Positions 1-10,143 of a stretch of 64,000 nt of DNA are shown piece after piece (position 1 is the stretch's first letter; the number at the start of each line of letters is the position of its first letter). This stretch comes from Gemmobacter sp. 24YEA27 (GTDB taxonomy: Bacteria > Pseudomonadota > Alphaproteobacteria > Rhodobacterales > Rhodobacteraceae). Location: NCBI RefSeq assembly GCF_030052995.1, contig NZ_JASJPW010000001.1, positions 3,338,001 to 3,402,000 on the forward strand, read 5' to 3'. A program made the translations under genes and the position numbers. Below the pieces are notes generated by a model. It saw only the letters and a program-made list of their open reading frames with translations, was not told the DNA's origin and did not search any database.

Positions 1-365
1 TCAGAAGACAGCATATTGCCCGCAGCCACCACGCCCTCGCCCCGCGCCGAAGCGTGACGGCCAAGCGTCCGGGCGCCGGAATAGCTGGCGGTGCCGCCGG
101 TCCGGTCCACGAGCGCGAGCTGGCGGTAGTCGATATGCGGTGCCTCTGCCACCAGCTGCGCCAGTGCCTCTGTAGCTGAAAGACCGGCGGCCATCAGGTC
201 CAGCCCTTTCGGCCCCAGCGACGGGTCGGTGATGTTCTGGGTCGAGACCGCCCCCACCCCGGCCCGCACATGGGCGCAGCGCGCCGCGACCGAAGGCGAG
301 GACGAACTGACCGCGATCCCGAACATGCCGGTATCAGCGCAGCGGGCCGAGATGGAGAAGGTCAT
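1..365 (-). CDS. DUF1028 family protein, C-terminus cut by window edge
   Basis: Reading the minus strand from the ATG at 365 gives an uninterrupted frame of about 121 residues to the window edge. It opens MTFSISARCADTGMFGIAVS and continues with the SSSSPSVAARCAHVRAGVG and STQNITDP blocks typical of DUF1028 proteins. These resemble Ntn-hydrolases but have no agreed reaction. The full family length is usually about 220 residues, so roughly half is present. The start lies 4 bases after the stop of the Rid gene, so it is the last visible gene of the operon that begins near 10143. DUF1028 genes commonly sit beside Rid genes in amino-acid and amine catabolic operons, which fits here. The family call is confident; the function is unknown. 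Confidence 0.8.
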   Translation of the reverse strand, partial: MTFSISARCADTGMFGIAVSSSSPSVAARCAHVRAGVGAVSTQNITDPSLGPKGLDLMAAGLSATEALAQLVAEAPHIDYRQLALVDRTGGTASYSGARTLGRHASARGEGVVAAGNMLSS

Positions 366-369
366 GGGA

Positions 370-792
370 TTATGCCTCGTCCGGGATAACGGCAGTGGCC
401 TCGATCTCGACCAGCCATTCCGGGCGGGCCAGGGCCGAAACCACGAGACCGGTCGAGACCGGGAAGACGCCCTTCAGATATTCGCCCATCACATTATAGA
501 CCGCCTCGCGGTAGCGGATGTCGATCAGATAGATCACCACACGGCAGATATGGGTCAGATCCGAGCCGGATTCCTCCAGCAGCATCTTGATGTTTTCCAT
601 GGCCTTACGCGCCTGGCCGGCCACGTCACCGATGCAGACGCTCTCGCGGGTGTCGAGGTCCTGGCCGATCTGGCCGCGCACGAACACTGTCGCCCCGCGC
701 GCCACAACGGCCTGGCAGAGGTCGTTGTTCAGCTTTTGCTCAGGGTAGGTTTCTTTGGTGTTGAAGGGGCGGATCCGCGTGTGGACGGGCAT
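370..792 (-). CDS. Rid (YjgF/YER057c/UK114) family protein
   Basis: A 140-residue protein of normal Rid length, covering the whole trimeric chorismate-mutase-like fold and ending in the conserved VEIEATAVIPDEA strand. Canonical RidA enzymes hydrolyse reactive enamine/imine intermediates with an arginine equivalent to E. coli Arg105. By eye alignment that position here is Ser113 (segment PVSTGLVVSA), so this is probably a non-RidA Rid subfamily member whose substrate may differ. It sits between the GMC oxidoreductase and the DUF1028 gene in one operon. In such catabolic operons Rid proteins are thought to remove or convert imine products of amine oxidation. The family is certain; the subclass is inferred. 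Confidence 0.88.
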   Translation of the reverse strand: MPVHTRIRPFNTKETYPEQKLNNDLCQAVVARGATVFVRGQIGQDLDTRESVCIGDVAGQARKAMENIKMLLEESGSDLTHICRVVIYLIDIRYREAVYNVMGEYLKGVFPVSTGLVVSALARPEWLVEIEATAVIPDEA

Positions 793-912
793 GTCATGCT
801 CCTGAAGGGTAAAGCCTTGGCCAAGATGTAGCGCGCTTGCCCCGGCCAGGGGATGAATATTTGTTGACCCTGTGTTTCAGCGAAACCTATGCCACTGGCC
901 CGCCCCGCCCCG

Positions 913-2511
913 TTACGCGGCAAGGATCGCCCTTGCTGCCTTTTCACCGATCATCTGGCTGGGCGCATTGGTATTGCCGCCGATCAGCGTCGGCATGACC
1001 GAGGCATCGGCGACGCGCAGCCCTTCGATCCCATGCACCTTCATCGAGACCGGATCGACCACCGCCATCGCATCCACCCCCATCTTCGCGGTGCCGACCG
1101 GGTGATAGACGGTCAGCGCCTCGGCGCGAAGGTAAGCGAGGATCTCGTCATCGGTCACGACGCCAGGCCCGGGCAGGATCTCGCGGCCCTGAAGGCTTGC
1201 CATCGGGGCCGCACCAAAGATCCGGCGCGAGAGTTTGATCCCTTCGACCAGAACGCGCGCATCACGAAAATCACTGAAAAAGCGGTGATCGATCTCATGG
1301 GTCACGCCATCGCCCTGGCGGCGCAGCCGGATCTCGCCGACCGAACGCGGGCGCAGGACGCAGGTGTGAACGGCGAAACCATGGCCCCATTCGACCAGCC
1401 GGCCGCGATGGCTCCGATAGCCGGGGACGAAATGGAACTGCACATCCGGCAGGTCATCTTCGGCCAGAGGCGTGCGGCCAAAGCCGCCTGCGACCACGTA
1501 ATTCGTCGACAGCATCCCCTTGCGGTTTGCGGCGAAGCGGAAGGGTGCGGCCATGAGTTTCAACGCGTTGCGCAGCGAAAAGCCCAGCGTCCTGGTCGAA
1601 TCTGATCGCACCGTGATCATGCCGTCGACATGGTCTCGCAGGTTCTGACCGACGCCGGCCAGGTCATGGACCACGTCCACCCCCTGCCCCTGCAAGGCCG
1701 CGCCGGGCCCGATCCCCGATGCCATCAGCGCCATCGGTGTGCCGATCGCTCCGGTCGAGAGCACGACCTCGCCCCGGCAATGGATGATCTCGCGGGAACC
1801 GCCGCGCGTGACCTCGACCCCGGTGACGCGGCGGTCCTGCAGGATCAGGCGCTTCAGATCGGTGCCGGTCATGATGGTGAGGTTCGGGCGGCTCCGCACC
1901 GGCTCAAGATAGGCATTATAGGCGGAAAACCGGATGCCGTTCTTCTGCGTCACGTCATAGATGCCAAGGCCGAGCTGGCTGTCACCGTTGAAATCCCGGT
2001 TGCGCGGCAGGCCGATCGCCTCGCCCGCGCGGATATAATCCTCGCAAACCGGGTTCGGATCTTTCGGACGGGCCACGATCAGCTCGCCTTTGGTGCCATG
2101 CAGACGCGGATCCTGGCCGACCTGGTTCTGTTCGAGATGCTTAAACAGCGGCAGAACATCAGACCAGGACCAGCCCTGGCAGCCAAGCGCAGCCCATGTG
2201 TCGTAATCCGCAGCTGCGCCCCGGATATAGAGCATCGAATTCAGCGAAGAAGACCCGCCCAGCATCCGCCCCCGGTTGACCGGAATATTGCGGTTGTTCA
2301 GCTCGGGCTGCTTCACGCCGGTATAGCCGTAGTCAAAGCGCTTGCGGCCATACATCGCAAGGATCCCGGCCGGCACTTTCACGCGGATATCACGATCGGA
2401 GCCGCCGGATTCGATCACCAGCACCGAGGTTTTCGGATTGGCCGAAAGCCGGTTCGCCAGCACACAGCCCGCCGCCCCGGCCCCGATGACGATATAGTCG
2501 AAAGCATCCAT
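913..2511 (-). CDS. GMC family FAD-dependent oxidoreductase, choline dehydrogenase-like
   Basis: A 532-residue flavoprotein. The dinucleotide motif GAGAAG is at residues 10-15, GMC signature 1 (GRMLGGSSSLNSMLYIRG) at about 81-98 and signature 2 (GAIGTPMALMASGIGP) near 255-270. The catalytic histidine is in HPVGTAKMG (about 470) and the partner asparagine in GGNTNAP (about 515). Family members oxidise alcohols to aldehydes, choline being the best-known substrate, but the sequence does not fix the substrate. I chose ATG at 2511, which overlaps the amidohydrolase stop by one base (TGATG), over an upstream in-frame TTG. The amine dehydrogenase, importer and aldehyde dehydrogenase nearby suggest an amino-alcohol substrate, which is inference. 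Confidence 0.9.
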   Translation of the reverse strand: MDAFDYIVIGAGAAGCVLANRLSANPKTSVLVIESGGSDRDIRVKVPAGILAMYGRKRFDYGYTGVKQPELNNRNIPVNRGRMLGGSSSLNSMLYIRGAAADYDTWAALGCQGWSWSDVLPLFKHLEQNQVGQDPRLHGTKGELIVARPKDPNPVCEDYIRAGEAIGLPRNRDFNGDSQLGLGIYDVTQKNGIRFSAYNAYLEPVRSRPNLTIMTGTDLKRLILQDRRVTGVEVTRGGSREIIHCRGEVVLSTGAIGTPMALMASGIGPGAALQGQGVDVVHDLAGVGQNLRDHVDGMITVRSDSTRTLGFSLRNALKLMAAPFRFAANRKGMLSTNYVVAGGFGRTPLAEDDLPDVQFHFVPGYRSHRGRLVEWGHGFAVHTCVLRPRSVGEIRLRRQGDGVTHEIDHRFFSDFRDARVLVEGIKLSRRIFGAAPMASLQGREILPGPGVVTDDEILAYLRAEALTVYHPVGTAKMGVDAMAVVDPVSMKVHGIEGLRVADASVMPTLIGGNTNAPSQMIGEKAARAILAA

Positions 2512-4154
2512 CAAAGGGCTCCATAGGTGATTTTGCCGGCGCAGACCGTCAGCGCAACCGAGGCTGCGCTCTCGCTGTCAGCGAGGCCTTCCAGGCTGCC
2601 ATCAATCAGCACCAGATCGGCGTCAAAGCCGGGGGCCAGCCGCCCGGCGCGGTTTTCCGCGAAATCGGCATACGCGCCGCCGGTCGTATAGGCGGCGAGG
2701 CAGTCGTCAAGGCTGAGGCGCTGATCGGGCAGATCCGCGCGCCAGGGCTTACGCGTCAATGCGCAATGGATCGCGTAAAGCGGTGAGAGCGGCGAGACCG
2801 GCCAGTCGGTGCCAAAGGCCAGAGGCACATCGCGGGCAAGAACCATCGCCCAGGGGAAGGCGGTGGGCCAGCGCGCCGCGCCCATGATGGTGATCGTGGG
2901 CTCCAGCGGCAGGCCCGCCGAACCCGGCGGATGCACCGGCTGCATCGAGGCGGTGATGCCCAGCGGGCCAAGCCGGCCCAGGTCTGCAGGCGTGATCGTG
3001 TCGATATGTTCGATCCGGTGGCGCGCGTCGCGCGGGCCATTGGCGGCAAGCGCGGCCTCATAGCCGTCGATCACCGCGCGCACCGCGCCATCGCCCACCG
3101 CATGGGTGGTGATCTGCAGCCCCCTCCGGTCGGCCTCGACACAGATCGCGTTGAACTGATCCAGCGGGATCAGCGGCTCGGACCGAAAGCCGGGGCGGTC
3201 GGGGTAATCGGTGACCGTCAGCGCGGTCCAGGTATCAAACACCCCGTCCATGAACAGTTTGATGCGGGCAAATGACAGCCAGCCCGGAACCTCCGGTCCG
3301 AATTCATCCAGCAGGTCAATGCCCTGGACCCCGTCTTTCGCCTCGAGCATCAAAGGCAGGCTGACCCTGACCGGCATCTCGCCCGCCAGCGCCAGATCGC
3401 GCATCAGACCGGCCTGCCAGGCATTGCCATCCATATTCACCGCGCGCGTGATGCCATGGCGGGCGCAATAGTCGCCTGCCGCGCGGATCACCGCCCGGTC
3501 ATGTTCGCGCGCGCCTTCGCCTTCGGCGCCGGTCATGCGGTAATCCATCGCATCGCGGCCTTGCAGGCGAGAGAGCATCTTCACCCGGTTCATCGCGGCA
3601 AATTCGCGCAATTCACCACTGGCCAGCCCGTCATCGCCCATCACCACCTCAGACCCCGGCCCGAGATCGGCACCATGGAGGATCCCTGCCAGCTCCAGCG
3701 CCTTTGTATTGGCCCAGGCGCAATGGAGGTCGGTGGCAATCAGGCAGAGCGGGCGATCACCGATGATCCGGTCGAGGATATGGCGATCAGGCCTTTCTTC
3801 GCCAAAGATCACATAATTCACCGCATAGCCGAACAGGATCCCCTCCCCGGGCTGGCGGGCCGCGAAGTCCAGAAGCGCCTCCCGCACCGGGTCGAACCCG
3901 AAAAGCGCACCCATATTCAGCATCGAAAGCGAGGCGCCGCCCATCATCAGATGCAGATGGCTTTCGATGAAGCCGGGCATCAGTTCGCGCCCGGCAGCAT
4001 CGATCACCCGGGTTTCCGGGCCGATATGCGCGCGGATCGCGCGGTCATCCCCAAGCGCCAGGATCACACCATCCGCCACCGCAATCGCGGTGGTGCCGGG
4101 GGCGGCAAAAAGCGGGCGCAGGCGCGCGTTCAGGATCACCAGATCGGCGGTCAT
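2511..4154 (-). CDS. Amidohydrolase family 3 (YtcJ-like) metal-dependent hydrolase
   Basis: A 547-residue protein. The N-terminal beta strand region (MTADLVILNARL) is followed by the metal site motif ESHLHL near residues 60-70, the EHIDTI histidine near 360 and the catalytic aspartate in FGTDWPVSPL near 445. This order is that of the amidohydrolase-3 group (YtcJ/N-substituted formamide deformylase-like), which cleave amides or N-formyl groups in the cytoplasm. ATG at 4154 is preferred to the in-frame ATG at 4172 because GGAG lies about 7 bases upstream. A G+C hairpin separates it from the solute-binding protein gene upstream, and its stop overlaps the GMC gene start. It may release the amine from an amide or formamide; the substrate is unknown. 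Confidence 0.87.
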   Translation of the reverse strand: MTADLVILNARLRPLFAAPGTTAIAVADGVILALGDDRAIRAHIGPETRVIDAAGRELMPGFIESHLHLMMGGASLSMLNMGALFGFDPVREALLDFAARQPGEGILFGYAVNYVIFGEERPDRHILDRIIGDRPLCLIATDLHCAWANTKALELAGILHGADLGPGSEVVMGDDGLASGELREFAAMNRVKMLSRLQGRDAMDYRMTGAEGEGAREHDRAVIRAAGDYCARHGITRAVNMDGNAWQAGLMRDLALAGEMPVRVSLPLMLEAKDGVQGIDLLDEFGPEVPGWLSFARIKLFMDGVFDTWTALTVTDYPDRPGFRSEPLIPLDQFNAICVEADRRGLQITTHAVGDGAVRAVIDGYEAALAANGPRDARHRIEHIDTITPADLGRLGPLGITASMQPVHPPGSAGLPLEPTITIMGAARWPTAFPWAMVLARDVPLAFGTDWPVSPLSPLYAIHCALTRKPWRADLPDQRLSLDDCLAAYTTGGAYADFAENRAGRLAPGFDADLVLIDGSLEGLADSESAASVALTVCAGKITYGAL

Positions 4155-4181
4155 CGGTCTCTCCGGCAGCAAGGGGAAAAG

Positions 4182-4203
4182 GGGCCGGGGTTACGCCCGG
4201 CCC
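4182..4203 (-). terminator. Hairpin after the solute-binding protein gene (attenuator)
   Basis: Perfect 8-bp stem GGGCCGGG/CCCGGCCC with a 6-base loop, just downstream of the stop of the binding-protein gene on the minus strand. It is followed in that direction by CCTTTTCCCCTT, a weak T tract. It probably lowers read-through into the amidohydrolase gene and protects the abundant binding-protein message. Confidence 0.5.
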
Positions 4204-4216
4204 TCGTCTGAACGGC

Positions 4217-5233
4217 TTATTGCAGCAGCTGGGTCCAGACCCGGTTCACCAGATCCTGCGCCGCAGGCGAGCAGGTGCGCGAAAACTCAACCGGCACTTC
4301 CGGATAAAGCTCGGGCGCTTTTTCCTTGGTATAGACGACCTTATCCGCGACCAGCGTCATCGGCGAGGAATGGGCGTAGAAGTTCATCTGCTCGGTCGCG
4401 TTTTCCGGCTCCGACATGAATTCGATGAATTTGATCGCATTCTCGCGGTTCGGGGCGCCATTCGGGATCACCATCGAGTCAATCCAGCCCACCAGACCCT
4501 CTTTCGGCAGCGCATAGGCGAAAGGCGCGCCATTGACGCGGGCCTTCAGCTCTTCGCCATCCCACCAGAAATGCGCCGCAACCTCGCCCGAGGCCAGACG
4601 GCTTGCGATATTATCCGAGGAATAGGCGGCGACCGCAGGCTTTTGTGCCGCCAGCAGATCGTAGACCCGCTTCATCTCATCAGCATTTTCCGAGCAGAAC
4701 GGCACGCCGAGGTAAAGCTGCGCCGCACCGACCACCTCATCGGGATAGGACAGCATCGCGATCTTGCCGGCCAACGGGGCTTCGGGTTCGAGGAAATAGC
4801 TCAGGCTGTCGAGCGGGCCGGTATATTCATTGGTGTTGACCGCGAAACCGGCCGTGCCATAGGCGACCGGGATCGAATAGGCCTGGGTCTCATCCCACCA
4901 CTGGTTCTTCCAGCGCGGGTCGATCAGCTCATAGGCTTTCAGCTTGCTTGCGCCGTAATCCTGGATCAGCCCCTCATCGATCATGATGCGCAGGAAATGC
5001 TGCGAGGGGGTCGAGACATCATAGCCCGAAGACCCGGCCTGAAGCTTTGTCAGCAGATCCTCATTCGAGGTATAGCCGTCGACATTGACCTTAACATCAT
5101 ATTCTTTCGAGAATTTCTCGATCAGCTCAGGCGAAAAGCTTTCCGACCAGACATAAAGGTTCAGCTTGCCTGCGGCATCAGCGGCAGTCGCAGCGCAAAG
5201 CGCGAAGACAGAGGCAGTGACGAGGTTTTTCAT
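4217..5233 (-). CDS. ABC transporter periplasmic substrate-binding protein, PotD/PotF-like
   Basis: A 338-residue binding protein with a Sec signal peptide (about residues 1-20, ending ATAADA) followed by the LNLYVWSESFSPELIEKF block characteristic of the spermidine/putrescine-binding PotD/PotF group. The mature part has the expected length. It would capture an organic cation or amine in the periplasm and deliver it to the permeases encoded immediately upstream. The binding residues cannot be assigned without a structure-based alignment, so the ligand is open: polyamine, agmatine, histamine or a quaternary amine are all possible. Gene order on the minus strand is ATPase, permease, permease, binding protein. 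Confidence 0.9.
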   Translation of the reverse strand: MKNLVTASVFALCAATAADAAGKLNLYVWSESFSPELIEKFSKEYDVKVNVDGYTSNEDLLTKLQAGSSGYDVSTPSQHFLRIMIDEGLIQDYGASKLKAYELIDPRWKNQWWDETQAYSIPVAYGTAGFAVNTNEYTGPLDSLSYFLEPEAPLAGKIAMLSYPDEVVGAAQLYLGVPFCSENADEMKRVYDLLAAQKPAVAAYSSDNIASRLASGEVAAHFWWDGEELKARVNGAPFAYALPKEGLVGWIDSMVIPNGAPNRENAIKFIEFMSEPENATEQMNFYAHSSPMTLVADKVVYTKEKAPELYPEVPVEFSRTCSPAAQDLVNRVWTQLLQ

Positions 5234-5263
5234 TATAACTTCCCTTGTTGGTTTGTTTTTTAT

Positions 5264-6064
5264 TCAGGTGTTTTTGATGCCCCGCCGGGCGACGAGCAGC
5301 GCAATGGTGGCAAGGATCAGAGAGGCCAGGATCATCAGCGTGCCGATGGCGTTCAGCTCGGGCGAGGTACCGGCGCGGATCAGCGAGAAGATATAGACCG
5401 GCAAAGTGGTGGTGCCGCCCGAGGCCAGCATGTTCGAGGTGATGAAATCATCCATCGAGATCAGAAAGGCGAGCATGGCGCCGGAAAACACCCCCGGAAA
5501 GATCAGCGGCAGCGTCACCCGGCGAAAGGTCGTCCAGCGGCTGGCATAGAGATCGGCGCTGGCCTCTTCGAAATCCAGCGACATGCCCTGAAGCCGCGCC
5601 CGGATCGGCAGAAAGGCAAAGGGCGTGCAAAAGGCCGAATGGGCGAGGATCAGCTTCAAGAGCCCGTTTTGCAGCCCGACCAGCGAGAACAGGATCAGGC
5701 TCGCCACCGCCAGCACGATCTCGGGCAGCAAAAGCGGCAGGTTCACCACCGTTTCGGACAGCCGCCGGAACCGCACATTCTTGCCCCGGATGATGGCGAG
5801 CGCCGCCATCAGCGCCACGGTCGTCGCCACCGCCGTCGCGATCAGTGCCACCAGAACCGAGGTTTTCAGCGCATTCATCAAGGGGCCATTGTTCAGCGCG
5901 GCCACATACCAGTCGAGCGAAAATCCGGTCCAGACACCGGCAATGCGGTTCGCGTTGAAGGAATAAACCACCACGACCAGAAGCGGCAGATAGAGCCAGA
6001 CGAAGAAGACAATCGTCAGAAGACCAAAGCCCGGATAGCGTTTGACATCATGATGGCGGCTCAT
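5264..6064 (-). CDS. ABC transporter permease, PotC-like
   Basis: A 266-residue inner-membrane protein with about six hydrophobic segments. The cytoplasmic EAA loop is visible as EASADLYASRWTTFRRVTLP (roughly residues 165-184), where the ATPase docks. Length and motif match the PotC/YdcV permeases of polyamine-type importers. Its ATG at 6064 overlaps the end of the upstream permease by four bases (ATGA), showing translational coupling. It pairs with the PotB-like permease to form the channel. Confidence 0.92.
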   Translation of the reverse strand: MSRHHDVKRYPGFGLLTIVFFVWLYLPLLVVVVYSFNANRIAGVWTGFSLDWYVAALNNGPLMNALKTSVLVALIATAVATTVALMAALAIIRGKNVRFRRLSETVVNLPLLLPEIVLAVASLILFSLVGLQNGLLKLILAHSAFCTPFAFLPIRARLQGMSLDFEEASADLYASRWTTFRRVTLPLIFPGVFSGAMLAFLISMDDFITSNMLASGGTTTLPVYIFSLIRAGTSPELNAIGTLMILASLILATIALLVARRGIKNT

Positions 6065-6950
6065 GCGCGTGCCTCCATCCCGGCGGTACGTCGTGCAGCG
6101 CGCAGCGCGGTGAAGATCAGGAACAGCATCACCAGCCCCATCAGCACCATCGCAATCGCGGCGCCAAACGGCCAGTTGCGCCCGCCCCCGAATTGCAGCT
6201 GGATCAGTGACCCCATCATCATCTGCTTGCCACCGCCCATCAATGTGGGCTCCAGCACCGCGCCCAATGCAGGAACAAAGACAAGGATCGCGCCCGAGAC
6301 GATCCCCGGCGCGGTCAGCGGCAGGATCACGCGGCGGAAGGTGGTCAGGCGGTTCCCGTGCAGATCATGCGAGGCTTCGATCAGCGTCAGGTCAAGTTTC
6401 TCGATCGAGGCATAGATCGGCAGCACCATCAGCGGCATACAGGTATAGACCATCGCCACCAGCGTCGCGGTATCATTGAACATGAAACTGGTTCCGGGCG
6501 CGAGGCCGAAGGTCTCAAGGAACCGCGGCAGCGGGCCGTCTTTGCCAAGGATGATCATCCAGGCATAGACCCGCAGGATCATCGAAACCCAGAAGGGCAG
6601 CGTCACCAGATAGACCAGCAGCGCCCGCATCCCCGGCGTCTGGCGCGAGATATACCAGGCGACCGGCAGTGCGAAAACCAGACAGATCAGCGTCGTAAGC
6701 CCCGCGAGCAGATAGGTCCGCCCGATGATCAGAAGGTATTGCGGCGTGAATTCCAGCTCGCCCGACCAGCCCTCGTTAAAGAGGATCTGGCTGTAGCCCG
6801 ACAGGTTGAAATCCCAGGTGAACCCGCCATGCGAGCCGCGTGTGGCCACCGAGACGGCGGCAATGATCAGGATCGGCAGGATCAGCGCGAAGCCCATCAG
6901 CGCCCAGGCCGGCATTAGCCCCCAGAAGGGCAGATTACTGGCAAGCCGCC

Positions 6951-6954
<4 letters not shown>
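6061..6954 (-). CDS. ABC transporter permease, PotB-like
   Basis: A 297-residue inner-membrane permease with about six transmembrane segments. The EAA loop is EASHDLHGNRLTTFRRVILP (about residues 197-216), as in PotB/PotH-type proteins. It overlaps the ATPase gene upstream by four bases (ATGA) and the second permease downstream by four bases. All members of this importer are therefore translationally coupled. It forms the heterodimeric channel with the PotC-like protein. Confidence 0.92.
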
Positions 6955-8051
<1,097 letters not shown>

Positions 8052-8061
8052 GACCATTCCT

Positions 8062-10143
8062 TCAGAGCGGTTCGAGTTCGGTAACTTCGCGGCGGAACGG
8101 CAGCGCGTCGCCAATATCGGGGGTGTCGAGCTCGCGGGCATAGCGGTGGCCGGCATAGGTCGCCCAGGCGATGGGCGCAGGTGCCGCCGCGTCGCCGATC
8201 AGTTTGACCGACCGGATACCGGCATCGGCCCATTCGGCCTCGCGCGCCATAAGATCGTTGTAAAGCGCATCATCACCCAGTCGCGAGGCGACCATCACGA
8301 CGGCATCGGCCGCGAGGTCGCGGCGTTGGTCGGTATAGCTGCAATTGACCTCGACCGCGCCCGCGCGCACCGCCGTCATGCCGGTGTTCAGCCGGATCCC
8401 GACACCGAGCTCCACCAGCCGCAGATGGATCGCGCCCTGCTCCAGCGTGTTGCGCGTCCAGTCCGAGACATAGGCCGAGGGCGTCACGAGGATCACCTTT
8501 GCACCGGCCTTCGCCATGACCTCGGCCATGACGCCGCCCATGTAATAATGGTCGTCATCATAAACGACGACGGTCTTGCCGCTCAGATCGGCGGGGTGTT
8601 TTCCCGCCATCACATCATCAGGTGTCCAGACGGGCATGGCCGCATCAATCGCCATCGGCACCACATGCTGACGCGCGACCCCATCGGCCCGCCAATGCGC
8701 CCCGGTCGCGATGCAGACATTCTGGAAGCCGAATTCGAGGATCTCTTCGGCCCCCAGGCGGCTGTCGAAATAGGTCTCGACATTCGGGCGCTGACTGATC
8801 TGGTATTGCCGGTAATCGACCACGCGGCCCCAGGCGGAAAGGCCGGGCAGCAGGCGTTCCCGCGCGACACGGCCGCCAAGGGTCGTGGTCGCCTCGGCCA
8901 TGGCCACGTCATAGCCCCGCAGGGACAACGCGCGGGCGGCCTCAAGCCCGGCAGGGCCGGAGCCGACGATCAGCACGGTCGAGCTGTCGCCTTTGGCGTT
9001 CATCTTTTCGGGATGCCAGCCCTTGCGCCATTCCTCCATGAAGGTCGGATTCTGAGTGCAGCGCGAGATCGACATCGTCATATCGCCGGTGATGCAGATA
9101 TTGCAGCCGATACATTCGCGGATATCCTCGACCCGCCCCTCGTCGATCTTTTTCGGGATGAACGGATCGGCAATCGAGGGCCGCGCGCAGCCGATGAAAT
9201 CCAGCACGCCCTGGCGGATCATCCGCGCCATCACATCGGGCGAGGTGAAGCGGCCCACACCGACCACGGGTTTCGATGACAGCTCACGGATGCCGGAGAC
9301 CAGCACTTCCTGCGCCGCTTCCTCTTTGAAGCGCGAGGGGCCAGAACAATCCTCCCATGCGCCCTGGGCCAGATCCCAGAGATCGGGAAGATCGCCGTTC
9401 AGTTCGACGAATTCGCGCACCTCGGCATTGGAAAAGCCAAGATTGCCGATATGTTCGTCCAGGCTGACGCGCATGGTGATCGCCATCGTGTCACCCACGG
9501 CATCGCGGATATCCGCGACCACTTCGCGGGCAAAGCGCGAACGGTTTTCCAGGCTGCCGCCATATTCATCGCTGCGCTGATTGGTGGCACGCGACAGGAA
9601 ATGCTGGAAAATGCCGAAGCCATGCGCGCCGTAAAGGCAGATCAGGTCGAACCCGGCGAGTTTAGAACGTTTCGCGGCATTGACGAACCAGCGCCTGAGA
9701 TCGGTGATGTCGGATTTCGACAAAGCGCGCGCCGAGACCGGGTCATTCGTGAAGGTGCGGATCGGCAGGGCCGAGGGCGCCAGTGGCACCTCTTTGGTGT
9801 AGAAATTCGGGCCGTTGATCCCTGAATAGGCCAGCTGGATCCCGGCCAGCGCGCCACGGGTCTTCATCGCATCCGACATCCGGCGAAGCCCCGGAATGTC
9901 TTTGTCTTCCCAAAGCCTTAACTCGATGAAAGGTGTGATTTCCGAACTGTGGTGCATCTCGGTCTGTTCGGTGAAAATGACCCCCCAGCCGCCTTCCGCC
10001 TTGATGCCGCGCATGGCGGCCGCAGCAGATGGATCGCGGTAGCCGCCCCCATTGCAATGCGGCACCTGGTAAAAGCGGTTCTTCGCCACAAGCGGGCCAA
10101 TGGCCAGTGGCTCGAACAGGATATCATATTTCGGGTCGCGCAT
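8062..10143 (-). CDS. FMN/4Fe-4S/ADP-binding amine dehydrogenase, histamine/trimethylamine dehydrogenase family
   Basis: A 693-residue protein. It has an N-terminal old-yellow-enzyme TIM barrel (about 1-340), a 4Fe-4S motif (Cys344, 347, 350, 362) and a C-terminal dinucleotide-binding half starting VLIVGSGPAGLEAA near 390. The opening MRDPKYDILFEP and NRFYQVPHC match trimethylamine dehydrogenase, and Cys30 is the residue that carries the covalent 6-S-cysteinyl-FMN there. Of the three aromatic-bowl residues that bind trimethylamine (Tyr60, Trp264, Trp355), the equivalents here are Gln60, Trp263 and Asp354. As I recall, that Gln/Trp/Asp set is the one in Nocardioides histamine dehydrogenase. 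The predicted reaction is oxidative deamination or N-demethylation of an amine to an aldehyde plus ammonia or a lower amine. ATG at 10143 has AAGGA upstream. It leads the importer operon. Confidence 0.9.
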   Translation of the reverse strand: MRDPKYDILFEPLAIGPLVAKNRFYQVPHCNGGGYRDPSAAAAMRGIKAEGGWGVIFTEQTEMHHSSEITPFIELRLWEDKDIPGLRRMSDAMKTRGALAGIQLAYSGINGPNFYTKEVPLAPSALPIRTFTNDPVSARALSKSDITDLRRWFVNAAKRSKLAGFDLICLYGAHGFGIFQHFLSRATNQRSDEYGGSLENRSRFAREVVADIRDAVGDTMAITMRVSLDEHIGNLGFSNAEVREFVELNGDLPDLWDLAQGAWEDCSGPSRFKEEAAQEVLVSGIRELSSKPVVGVGRFTSPDVMARMIRQGVLDFIGCARPSIADPFIPKKIDEGRVEDIRECIGCNICITGDMTMSISRCTQNPTFMEEWRKGWHPEKMNAKGDSSTVLIVGSGPAGLEAARALSLRGYDVAMAEATTTLGGRVARERLLPGLSAWGRVVDYRQYQISQRPNVETYFDSRLGAEEILEFGFQNVCIATGAHWRADGVARQHVVPMAIDAAMPVWTPDDVMAGKHPADLSGKTVVVYDDDHYYMGGVMAEVMAKAGAKVILVTPSAYVSDWTRNTLEQGAIHLRLVELGVGIRLNTGMTAVRAGAVEVNCSYTDQRRDLAADAVVMVASRLGDDALYNDLMAREAEWADAGIRSVKLIGDAAAPAPIAWATYAGHRYARELDTPDIGDALPFRREVTELEPL

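Noticed and set aside
4220..6415. Long open frame antisense to the binding protein and permease genes
   Set aside because: High GC content leaves few stops in the antisense frame; the translation is low-complexity and the sense genes are clear families.
8062..10143. Plain trimethylamine dehydrogenase
   Set aside because: Two of the three aromatic residues that bind trimethylamine are replaced (Gln60, Asp354).
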